Positions 54,808 to 62,129 of a DNA stretch of 64,000 nucleotides are shown in pieces. The DNA is taken from positions 35,427 to 99,426 of the forward strand of contig CAADGE010000017.1 of the NCBI GenBank assembly GCA_900696465.1. Direction: 5' to 3'. The stretch comes from an uncultured Planctomycetota bacterium. GTDB lineage: Bacteria; Planctomycetota; Phycisphaerae; UBA1845; UTPLA1. The notes under the pieces are model-generated. The model did not search any database. It saw nothing but the letters and a program-made list of their open reading frames with translations, and was not told where the DNA came from. The translations under genes were made by a program, and so were the position numbers. Numbering within the stretch: the first letter of the stretch is position 1; each line of letters begins with the position of its first letter.

Positions 54808-55749
54808 TTAGTCACGTTCCGAAACTGCCGGTGATTTCTTGACGTCCGCCTGGGCGTCAAGCGCGGATTTCACGCCCTTTGCGAGTTCGCTTGCCGGGCC
54901 TTTCGCCCAATAGTGCAGAAAGATCACGCGAGGGTCTTCGGTCTCCATATGGTTGTGAATCGCAACAATGTTGATGCCTGCTTTGCGGAGGGCCTTGAGT
55001 GTAGGTTGCAGCTCGCCCGGCAGACAGGCGAAGTCGCCATCGACCAGGGCCGCTCCGTCGTCGCCAATGAACGCGGCCCAGGTGTTCACACCCATCGCGT
55101 TGCCGGCCTCGCAGCCGCAGCTCATCCTTACGGTCCGACCAAAGCTGAATTTCAGCATGCCGTCCTTGGCATCGGCCTTCTTGCCGAGAATCTCTTCGAT
55201 TGGCTTGGCGCTGACGGCGCTTGGTTGAGCAATTGGCTTGCCGACAAAACTGCTTGCTGGTCGTGGCGATGCCTTGCGAATCTCCTTCACCGTATCGAGC
55301 GCCTTCCGCACGCCAGACGCAAGCTGCTCCGTTGTGCCTTCACCGCCGATGTGGAGAAAGAGCACCTTTGGGTCGTCGTAGAAGAAATGGTTGTGCAGCG
55401 CCGTGACGGTCAGCCCTCCGGCGAAGCAGGCGTCCATAACGGGGTTGACCTCGTCCTGCATGAGCACAAAGTCGCCCATGACCATTGCCTCTGCTTGCTC
55501 GCCCGGCCGAAACGCCGCCCAGCTCGTCAGGCCTGCGAAAGGCGGAAGCTGCGTGCCGTCAACGCGAACCTGAATGTCGTTTCGGGGCGACGTGACACGG
55601 ACAACGTTCTCGACGTCAACGACAGCCGCCTTCAATCCAGTGATCTGCTCGATCTTCGAAGCGTCGAGCTGCTTCGTCTGATCCGGGGAAGCGGACGCGT
55701 TACTGCCAACGAAGAATCCAAGAATCAACACCATTTGCAGGTACTTCAC
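54808..55749 (-). CDS. Exported protein with two DUF1259 domains
   Basis: A 313-residue protein with a signal peptide (residues 1-20, ending SNASA) and two tandem DUF1259 units. Each has a GDFVLMQDEVNPVMDAC or GDFACLPGELQPTLKAL region and then HNHFFYDDPKVLFLHIGG or HNHMETEDPRVIFLHYWA. The HNH..(D/E)DP..(I/L)FLH histidines could bind metal. DUF1259 has been linked by others to the LppY/LpqO family, function unknown. It lies in the chromate operon, which makes a metal-binding periplasmic role plausible. Confidence 0.8.
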   Translation of the reverse strand: MKYLQMVLILGFFVGSNASASPDQTKQLDASKIEQITGLKAAVVDVENVVRVTSPRNDIQVRVDGTQLPPFAGLTSWAAFRPGEQAEAMVMGDFVLMQDEVNPVMDACFAGGLTVTALHNHFFYDDPKVLFLHIGGEGTTEQLASGVRKALDTVKEIRKASPRPASSFVGKPIAQPSAVSAKPIEEILGKKADAKDGMLKFSFGRTVRMSCGCEAGNAMGVNTWAAFIGDDGAALVDGDFACLPGELQPTLKALRKAGINIVAIHNHMETEDPRVIFLHYWAKGPASELAKGVKSALDAQADVKKSPAVSERD

Positions 55750-55770
55750 GGAACACCTCCTTGTGAATGC

Positions 55771-56487
55771 TCAATTGCCACTTTTCTTTGGAGTGTCAGC
55801 AACCTTCGGCACGTTCACCGCCACTTCGTCAAATGACGAAGAGGCGTCGGCCTTGGTCCACAGCCCGACCTTGCCGGCGACCTTAAACGTGTCGTCGGTG
55901 GCATCCAGATGTTTCTTACCATCCACGTAGCACTCGATCCGCTTGCCCACCATCACAACCCGGACCTCGTACCACTGCCCGGTTTTCGTTTCCAGCTTCG
56001 CGCTCTCAAGTTCCGTTCGTTTGCCCTTTTCGACCTTGTACACCCGGAAGTTTCCTTCCAGCGGATTGATGCGGCAGATGTAATAGTTGTTCTCGTCCTT
56101 GCAACGCCAGATCGGCCCGCCGCCCTGGTCCACGTTGCCGCTGATGGCTTTGACCCGCACGCGTAGGTCGAGGTCTTTGAATGAAGACTTCTCGGCGATG
56201 CACAGGTTGTAAGTCTTGCCGTCCGCCTGCGTTTCGAGCTTCAGGACGTTCGGCTTGCTGGGCGCGGAATCATCTTTGACGACGGTCCACTTGCCAGCCT
56301 TGCCCGTGCCGCTGGTCTCGGCAACGCGCCAATCGGGGCTCGGTTTGCCGACCTCGTCCTTGTCGAAGTTCCATTCGGCCTTCGTCGATTGAGGCGCAGG
56401 CTGCGTGCTCGGCGTGTCCTGCGCCAAGACCGTTGACGTCAGGGCGAGAATGAAAACGCTCATTGAGGTAGTCCGATGCACGCTCAT
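55771..56487 (-). CDS. Exported DUF1080-like (LamG-type) protein
   Basis: A 238-residue protein starting at ATG 56487 after AAGGAG. The signal peptide ends near SVFILALTSTVLAQ. The mature part has WNFDKDEVGKPSPDW, RVKAISGNVDQGGGPIWR, ENNYYICRINPLEGNFRVY and WYEVRVVMVGKRIECYVDGK, a concanavalin-type jelly roll as in DUF1080. Such domains usually bind carbohydrate; here the operon suggests another ligand. The gene follows the histidine kinase by 23 bases. Confidence 0.75.
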   Translation of the reverse strand: MSVHRTTSMSVFILALTSTVLAQDTPSTQPAPQSTKAEWNFDKDEVGKPSPDWRVAETSGTGKAGKWTVVKDDSAPSKPNVLKLETQADGKTYNLCIAEKSSFKDLDLRVRVKAISGNVDQGGGPIWRCKDENNYYICRINPLEGNFRVYKVEKGKRTELESAKLETKTGQWYEVRVVMVGKRIECYVDGKKHLDATDDTFKVAGKVGLWTKADASSSFDEVAVNVPKVADTPKKSGN

Positions 56488-56510
56488 AGATTGGCTCCTT
56501 CGGCTTGGGT

Positions 56511-57911
56511 TCAACTGCATTCCCCAAAAACTTGATTACGTTGCAGGGCCGCCTGGCCAGGCAACACCACGCGAAACGTGCTTCCGCTGCCCGCTTCGCT
56601 TTGCAGTTCAATCCGACCCCCGTTTACTTCCACGGCCCATTTGGCCAACGCGAGACCGAGTCCGACTCCGCCCGTCTCGCGCGCACGGGCTTTGTCAACA
56701 CGATAAAAGCGATCGAAGACATGCCGTTGGTGTTCCGGCGCGATGCCCGGTCCGGAGTCGGTGACCTCCACTACCACCTCGTCCTGCGGGGAAAGGCAGG
56801 CCATGACCCGAATAGCACCCTCCGGAGGCGTGTATTTTATGGCGTTGTCGAGCAGGTTAATGAGGGCTTGGCGCAGGAGATTCGGGTCGGCCTCGACATG
56901 GAGCGGCGTTGCCGCCTCGATGGTCAGTTTCTGGTCACGCTCTTCAGCAAGGCCGCGCAGGAGTTCGCCGACACCGAGCGCTATGTCGGCTATATCGACT
57001 CGCTCGCGACATACGGTGCCGCAGGCATTATCCGCTCGCGTGAGCGTCAGCAGGTTGTCCAGCAGCCGCGTCAGGCGGTCGGTCTCTTCCAGCATGCTGC
57101 CGATGACTTCGCGGTATTGCTCGGAGGGCAAGTGGTTGTGCAGGGCCACTTCGCCCACGCTGCGGATCGCTGTAAGCGGGGTCCGAAGTTCATGCGATGC
57201 GTCCGATGTAAAGCGCTTGAGCCGCTCGAACGATTCGTGGACTCGCCCCAGCACATCGTTGAACACGGTCGCCAGTTGGCCGAACTCGTCATCGGGATTC
57301 GCAACCGGAAGGCGTTCGCTTAGGCGCTCAGCCGTGATGTCGCGGGCCTTCGCGGTGATGGCTGTCACCGGCGCCAATGCTCGTCCTGCCAGCCAGTAGC
57401 CTCCGATCGCGGCCACGAAAATGGCCACGGGCAGACCGACGAGAAGCGTGATCGCAACCGTCTGGAGCGACTGGCGGGGCAATCGCTGACTGATTGCGGC
57501 CGAAAGTGTTACGGGTGGTGCCAAATCGCGCACCACGAGCGTTCGCACAAGGAACGGCTCGCCACTTGGGGCTTGAAAATGCCCGCCCTGACTGCCCGCC
57601 GAGTTCGCAAGTGCGGTCGAAAGCTGATTGTGCCGCCACGCATCCGACTGATAGAGCAATGAATCGCCGGCGGACACGTGGAAAAATGTCACCGACCCAT
57701 GATGGTCAATTTCTTCTAGTTCATCGCCGCCATCTTTGTAGGCTTGCTCGACTGCTCTGAGGGCATCGTCAAGTTGCTGGGTACTCTGGCGATGCAAGCT
57801 CCACGTCACAAGTGCATAGACGCCAGCGGCAAACAGCACGACAACAACGGCGAGCGCCGCCGCGTACGACAGCGTCAGCCGCATCCGCACACTGTGCCAG
57901 GAAGTCGTCAC
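56511..57911 (-). CDS. Sensor histidine kinase
   Basis: A 466-residue membrane kinase. It starts at GTG 57911, overlapping the response regulator stop by four bases. Two membrane helices (about 14-35 and 150-175) flank a periplasmic sensor of some 110 residues. HAMP follows, then the H-box with His240 in SDASHELRTPL, N-box LLDNAIKYTP and G-boxes DSGPGIAP and GGVGLGLAL. It is most like heavy-metal sensors of the CusS/CopS kind. The signal is not shown, but chromate or its products are natural candidates given the operon. Confidence 0.88.
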   Translation of the reverse strand: MTTSWHSVRMRLTLSYAAALAVVVVLFAAGVYALVTWSLHRQSTQQLDDALRAVEQAYKDGGDELEEIDHHGSVTFFHVSAGDSLLYQSDAWRHNQLSTALANSAGSQGGHFQAPSGEPFLVRTLVVRDLAPPVTLSAAISQRLPRQSLQTVAITLLVGLPVAIFVAAIGGYWLAGRALAPVTAITAKARDITAERLSERLPVANPDDEFGQLATVFNDVLGRVHESFERLKRFTSDASHELRTPLTAIRSVGEVALHNHLPSEQYREVIGSMLEETDRLTRLLDNLLTLTRADNACGTVCRERVDIADIALGVGELLRGLAEERDQKLTIEAATPLHVEADPNLLRQALINLLDNAIKYTPPEGAIRVMACLSPQDEVVVEVTDSGPGIAPEHQRHVFDRFYRVDKARARETGGVGLGLALAKWAVEVNGGRIELQSEAGSGSTFRVVLPGQAALQRNQVFGECS

Positions 57912-58591
57912 GGTGCCTCCTCCCTGGCCACGAACCCCATGCCGCGAACCGTGTGGATCAGCTTCCGCTCGAAGGGGTCGTCCACCTTTCGGCGCAGCCG
58001 GGCGATATGCACATCGATCACGTTGTCGATCGGTGTTGCCCGCGTCGGCGTCTGCCACACGTCACGGGCGAGCATTTCGCGCGAGACAACTTCACCGTGA
58101 TGGCGCAGAAGATACTCCAGCAACTCGAACTCGCGTGCGGTGAGTTGAAGCGGATGACTGTTGCGTGTGGCGCGCCGTGCCATCACGTCCATATCCAGGT
58201 CGGCCAAGCGAAGCCGCGTCGCCGGTTCTGACTTCCCGCGCCGTAGCAGCACGCGAATTCGCGCCAGAAGTTCGGGAAACGCGAACGGCTTTACCAGGTA
58301 GTCGTCCGCGCCGCTGTCGAGGCCGAGCACCCGGTCCTCAATCGCGTCGCGGGCCGTGAGAATAAGAACGGGTGTGGTCATGCCGCGCTTTCGCATCGTC
58401 GCGAGGACTTCGTAGCCGTCACGACCGGGGAGCATCAAATCAAGAAGGACGAGGTCGAACGTGTGTTCATTGAGCTGGAAAAAGCCGTCCTCGCCCGTGT
58501 GCGCGACGGCGACCTCGTACCCCTGCGCCGCGAGGCCGTCGTGCAGGGCCTTGGCGATTTTTTTCTCATCCTCAACCACAAGAATGCGCAT
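57908..58591 (-). CDS. OmpR/CusR-family response regulator
   Basis: A 227-residue regulator. The receiver domain has acidic VVEDE, the phosphorylated Asp51 in VLLDLMLPG, and the switch Thr and Lys in ILTA and YLVKPF. The C-terminal winged helix has LTAREFELLEYLLRHHGEVV and DVHIARLRRKVDD. It is closest in look to CusR/CopR regulators of metal resistance. As first gene of the six-gene operon it probably activates its own transcription; an inverted repeat lies 60-80 bases upstream. Confidence 0.9.
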   Translation of the reverse strand: MRILVVEDEKKIAKALHDGLAAQGYEVAVAHTGEDGFFQLNEHTFDLVLLDLMLPGRDGYEVLATMRKRGMTTPVLILTARDAIEDRVLGLDSGADDYLVKPFAFPELLARIRVLLRRGKSEPATRLRLADLDMDVMARRATRNSHPLQLTAREFELLEYLLRHHGEVVSREMLARDVWQTPTRATPIDNVIDVHIARLRRKVDDPFERKLIHTVRGMGFVAREEAP

Positions 58592-58652
58592 GATGTTCGA
58601 CCTTGGGCGATGATTATCGTGCCGCGTGAGCCGGGATACTACTTACGGGATT

Positions 58653-58668
58653 CTGACATTTCAGTCAG
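58653..58668. promoter_or_regulatory. Inverted repeat between the divergent chromate genes
   Basis: CTGAC (58653-58657) and GTCAG (58664-58668) with a six-base spacer, extended by TT upstream and GGAA downstream. The TGAC-N6-GTCA form is like CusR/CopR-type boxes. It lies between the start of the two-component operon and the ChrB-like gene, where one regulator could control both. Confidence 0.5.
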
Positions 58669-58743
58669 GAACAGAAAGGCATCTTGACCGGCGGCGCTGT
58701 CGTCTCGCAGAATGAGGAATCGACGAGTATCGGAGGCCAAGCC

Positions 58744-59202
58744 ATGAAGTGGATTACGCGCGAGCGCCCGAAGATCGACAGAATTGCCTGCCCGTGGCTG
58801 ATCCTGCGGTTCGTGGACAAGGACGCCCAGTTCCTGTTCGTTCCGCCAGATCAAGTCACGGCCATGGCCCAGCGTGAAGGCGCGACGCCCTACGACGTGC
58901 CGGGCGTCGAATTGACGCACGACGGTCCATTGTGCAGCTTCGACGCGATCCTCAAGAAGTACAACCTGACCGATCCGGCGTTGCAGGAGTTGGCGACGAT
59001 TGTCCGCGGCGCCGACACAAGTCGGCCCGATCTCGCTCCCGAATGCGCCGGATTGCTCGCGGTTTCGCTGGGGCTCTCCCACGTCTTCAAGGACGACCAT
59101 GAGCAGCTTCACCACGGCCTGGTCTTGTACGATTCGCTCTACGCGTGGAGCAAGCACGTCCGCGGAGAAAAGCACAATTGGAATCCGCAGCGCAGCAGGT
59201 AA
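58744..59202 (+). CDS. chrB: ChrB-like chromate resistance protein (Chrome_Resist domain)
   Basis: A 152-residue protein matching the C-terminal domain of ChrB: KWITRERPKIDRIACPWLIL, RFVDKDAQFLFVPP, then LCSFDAILKKYNL and FKDDHEQLHHGLVLYDSL. It lacks the N-terminal DNA-binding part of full ChrB, so it should not be the regulator here; the two-component system takes that place. The isolated domain is known to accompany chrA in resistance clusters. It starts at ATG 58744 after GAGGCC and is divergent from the other chromate genes. Confidence 0.85.
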   Translation: MKWITRERPKIDRIACPWLILRFVDKDAQFLFVPPDQVTAMAQREGATPYDVPGVELTHDGPLCSFDAILKKYNLTDPALQELATIVRGADTSRPDLAPECAGLLAVSLGLSHVFKDDHEQLHHGLVLYDSLYAWSKHVRGEKHNWNPQRSR

Positions 59203-59315
59203 GCAACGAGAATCTTATCGCTGGCACGCGATTTCTTCCGAGACAACACCGATAGACAGCTATTGCCGTGACGCAGATATGCGACTCCGACTTGTCGGTT
59301 TTGCAGTTGAAAGCC

Positions 59316-59509
59316 TCTACCGTTTTTGTACCGTTCTTAGCTTTCGATACCGCGTTTTCATGCGAAAAGACGCGATGCCGTGCGAAGGATTGCGAAACGC
59401 GAATCAGCTTGCTAAGCTGCTGGCAGAAAAGAACTTTCGGGCGTTTCGCCACGGAATTTCCGGGATTTTCCCAAGCTGGACGTCGTGGGTTCGAATCCCA
59501 TCGCCCGCT
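59316..59509. repeat. 194-bp direct repeat with T-arm-like end, right copy (attR-like)
   Basis: Partner of 52028-52221. It ends TGGGTTCGAATCCCA TCGCCCGCT. Compared with the left copy, the T-arm stem pair G-C is replaced by T-A, a paired change. The 3' end of the 587-residue recombinase gene lies inside the repeat (stop at 59404). Confidence 0.85.
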
Positions 59510-61167
59510 GTTCTTCCCCCCTTCGCACCGCGACGCGTGGCGTCGCTTTGTTCCTGCACCCGCAATGAGTTACGCGAGCCGCACAGCGCCGCCGGCGTGC
59601 TTCCTTCGCCGACCGCTTGAGCGCTGAATCGCGCCGAATCGCGCTGCAACTGTCGGGGAAATAGGCGGGGGGACAATTCCCTAACACCGGATGCCGCCGT
59701 TGCATCGTCCGTGCCCGTGGCGCTCTGCGCCTGCCGCTCGGGCTTGCCGTCCAGCGGCAACGCCGGAAGCCGGTCCAGCGCCCCGCGCAGGTCGATGAGC
59801 TTCGTATCGGCGTAGTGCTCATCGGTCACGCCTTCGGCCGCGTGCCGCATCAGGATACGCCGCGTCGTCAGCGGGACACCGGCGGCCGCCAGAAGCGAAT
59901 TGAACGTGGTGCGGAACGCGTGCATGTCGAACGTCCGGCCCCGTTCGTCCCGCTTGTCGATCTTCCAGGACGGCTTCCCTTTGCGGTCCTTCCCGCGGAC
60001 GCGCTCGGCCAGCCCCGCCGCCACAAGGTCCAGGTCCAGGACGCGCAGAATCTCGCTTGAAACCACCAGTAGCGGCGCTTCCGTCGGTAGCCGGGCGGGA
60101 ACGGGCCGCCGCGCGCGGATTGCGTCGCGCTGGGCATCCTGAAGCCGCTCGCTCAGGTGTGCCCGAAGGTCCGCGGCAAGGTCGTTCCGCAGCGGGATAT
60201 CCGCACCGCGACGGGCCTTCTCATTCTCGGGGGCCAGCGCCGCCGTCGGCTCGCGGCCGTCCAGGTCCACTACGCCGACCGTCAGGGACCGCAGTTCGTT
60301 CAAGCGCAGCCCCGTCAGGACCAGCGTCTTGTACGTCAACGCGCGCTGCCGGCCGAGTCCTTCAAGCTGCGCGACCAGCTCGGGCTTTTCCTTCAACCGC
60401 TCGCGGGCGTTCGCCTCACACTTCGCGATGTTCTCAGGCGTCACCGGGTCATACGTCCAGGACGCGCGCTTCTTCGGCTCGCCTTCCATCTGCGGCACCG
60501 TGACGGGCGGGCGGCCGTACTCGGCCAGCGGCCGCCGACGTGCGGCGTCGATGAGCCGGCGCAGCTCGTCAACGGCAAGCGCCCGACGATGCCGCCGGCG
60601 GTCCGCACGTTCATTCGCACGGCCGAGCCGGGTAAAGGGGTTCGCCACGAGCCGGCCGGTATCCACACACCAGTTTCCGAATGCGCACCAGCTTAGCGCG
60701 TACGTGTTTCGCGTGCGGGCCGACATGCCCGCGGCGTCCTGCCCGGCCAGCCACGCTTCGAGCTTCGAGCGGTCCAGGTCTTCCAGCTTCGACCATTCGA
60801 GCGCGTCGGCCACGGTCTGCAAGTGCTTCTGGCGATGCGAACGGTGCTCGGGCGTCGCGGGGAAGCCGGTCTTCCGGTTGATATGCACGCGCAAGTAATC
60901 GTCGTGCTCGGCGAAGTGCTCGGCCAGCGTCTTCCGCGATTCCTCAATGTAGCGGTCCTGCGCGGCGCTAATCACGCCGTCCCGACGAATCGCCGTATCC
61001 GCAACACGCTTCGCCAGAATCCGTTCGGCCGCCGCCTTGTCCGTGGTGCGGGTCGATGCTTCCCGCCGGCGGCCGTTGTGGTCGTACCAGCGGGCAATCC
61101 ACGGCCCCTTCGGCTCGCGTCGGTAGAGCGTTCCCGCGCCTTTCGGTCGCTGTCGCTTACTCGCCAT
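59404..61167 (-). CDS. Large tyrosine recombinase (integrase) ending in the att-like repeat
   Basis: A 587-residue integrase. The N-terminal arm-binding part (to about 75) has ARWYDHNGRRREASTRTTDK. The core-binding domain covers about 80-180. The catalytic residues are Arg288 (TGLRLNELRSL), His416 and Arg419 (HAFRTTF), His442 (RHAAEG) and Tyr452 (DEHYAD). About 100 residues follow the catalytic domain; the last 35 (including GIRTHDVQLGK) are translated from the 194-bp repeat, so the C-terminus depends on the attachment site. ATG 61167 is followed by a basic N-terminus. It probably integrates an element that extends to the right. Confidence 0.88.
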   Translation of the reverse strand: MASKRQRPKGAGTLYRREPKGPWIARWYDHNGRRREASTRTTDKAAAERILAKRVADTAIRRDGVISAAQDRYIEESRKTLAEHFAEHDDYLRVHINRKTGFPATPEHRSHRQKHLQTVADALEWSKLEDLDRSKLEAWLAGQDAAGMSARTRNTYALSWCAFGNWCVDTGRLVANPFTRLGRANERADRRRHRRALAVDELRRLIDAARRRPLAEYGRPPVTVPQMEGEPKKRASWTYDPVTPENIAKCEANARERLKEKPELVAQLEGLGRQRALTYKTLVLTGLRLNELRSLTVGVVDLDGREPTAALAPENEKARRGADIPLRNDLAADLRAHLSERLQDAQRDAIRARRPVPARLPTEAPLLVVSSEILRVLDLDLVAAGLAERVRGKDRKGKPSWKIDKRDERGRTFDMHAFRTTFNSLLAAAGVPLTTRRILMRHAAEGVTDEHYADTKLIDLRGALDRLPALPLDGKPERQAQSATGTDDATAASGVRELSPRLFPRQLQRDSARFSAQAVGEGSTPAALCGSRNSLRVQEQSDATRRGAKGGRTAGDGIRTHDVQLGKIPEIPWRNARKFFSASSLAS

Positions 61168-61170
61168 ACG

Positions 61171-61434
61171 TCACCCACCTTTCCGCGCACCGCGGCCCCG
61201 CTTGGGGCGCAGCACGATTTCCAGCCCAAGGTAATCGGCCAGCCGTTCCATCGTTTCAACGGTAAGCGCCGTTTCCCCGCTCATGAAGCGCGACAGCACG
61301 CTTTCGGCGATACCGGTTTCCTTCGAAATGCGGTAGCGGCTCTGCCCGCTCGTTTCCATCGCCTTCCGCATCATGTTCAGCAGCTCGGCCATGCCGAACA
61401 GAATAGCATGGTGCTTGCTTACAAGCAAGTTCAT
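61171..61434 (-). CDS. Cro/C1-type regulator of the integrase operon
   Basis: An 87-residue helix-turn-helix protein (RYRISKETGIAESVLSRFMS, GETALTVETMERLADYLGL), probably starting at ATG 61434 in an ATGA overlap or at ATG 61392 (MAELLNMM). The stop is four bases before the integrase start, so they are co-transcribed. An inverted repeat lies just upstream of the second ATG. It may repress integrase expression. Confidence 0.75.
   Translation of the reverse strand: MNLLVSKHHAILFGMAELLNMMRKAMETSGQSRYRISKETGIAESVLSRFMSGETALTVETMERLADYLGLEIVLRPKRGRGARKGG
61414..61429. promoter_or_regulatory. Inverted repeat within the regulator's leader
   Basis: CTTGCTT (61414-61420), two bases, AAGCAAG (61423-61429). 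It falls inside the first codons of the longer form of the Cro-type gene and about 22 bases before ATG 61392. If the shorter start is right, this is likely its autoregulatory operator. Confidence 0.45.
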
Positions 61435-62129
61435 TTCGTCCCCTTCAAGAATGTGAGCGTGTCGGCGGCCGCCGCGGCTTCGGCGTCTTGCCGCGGCAAG
61501 CCGGCGTCGTATTCCATGATCGCGGCGCGCTCTTCGAACGCTTCCACCAGCCCGGGCGTCAGCGCGATAGCAGCACGCCGCAGCTCGGCGGCCCGGTCCG
61601 GGTGCAACGCCGCGCACGCGTCCGCCAGGTACAGCAGCCGTCCCCGCCACGTCGCCGGGGTCCAGCCGTCGCGCTTGCGGGCCAAGTCCGCGACGCCCGC
61701 GAGCAACGTCCCGGCATCGTCGGCCGTGGGCCACGCCGCAGCGCCAACCGGCGGGGGTTCCGGGGCGGTGCGCTGGACACTCACCAGCACGGCCCCCGGG
61801 AACATGCGTTTGATGGATTCGACGGCAGCCCGCATGTCGGCCGGGGCGTCCGCGAGCATCCGGGCTTCGTCGGCGGTGTAGCTCGTGGCCGTGAGCACGT
61901 CGCCGACACCACTACCGAAACCCGGCGTAGCGGCACCATCAGCGGGGGTTTCGGTGTCGGCGAGCAGTGCCAGCAGCCCGGGTTTGTGAACCTTGACGCG
62001 CGCGACCAGCTCGGCCGTCATCGCCGATCGCGGCCGAAACCGCAGCCGGTCCCCGTGGGCCTGCAATTCGATGCCAAGCGCGGTCAACTCGGCGAGCAGC
62101 GCCGCCGGCGTGGCCAGGGCGGCCGTCAT
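61431..62129 (-). CDS. Hypothetical protein with TubC_N-like N-terminus
   Basis: A 232-residue protein starting at ATG 62129, overlapping the DUF3987 gene. The first 55 residues (ALLAELTALGIELQAHGDRL, LRFRPRSAMTAELVARVKVH, KPGLLALL) match the TubC N-terminal docking domain, which appears in many non-NRPS phage and island proteins. The middle is alanine- and proline-rich. The C-terminal helical region (about 150-232) has no known family. It probably acts with the DUF3987 protein as an element replication or processing factor. Confidence 0.65.
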   Translation of the reverse strand: MTAALATPAALLAELTALGIELQAHGDRLRFRPRSAMTAELVARVKVHKPGLLALLADTETPADGAATPGFGSGVGDVLTATSYTADEARMLADAPADMRAAVESIKRMFPGAVLVSVQRTAPEPPPVGAAAWPTADDAGTLLAGVADLARKRDGWTPATWRGRLLYLADACAALHPDRAAELRRAAIALTPGLVEAFEERAAIMEYDAGLPRQDAEAAAAADTLTFLKGTK

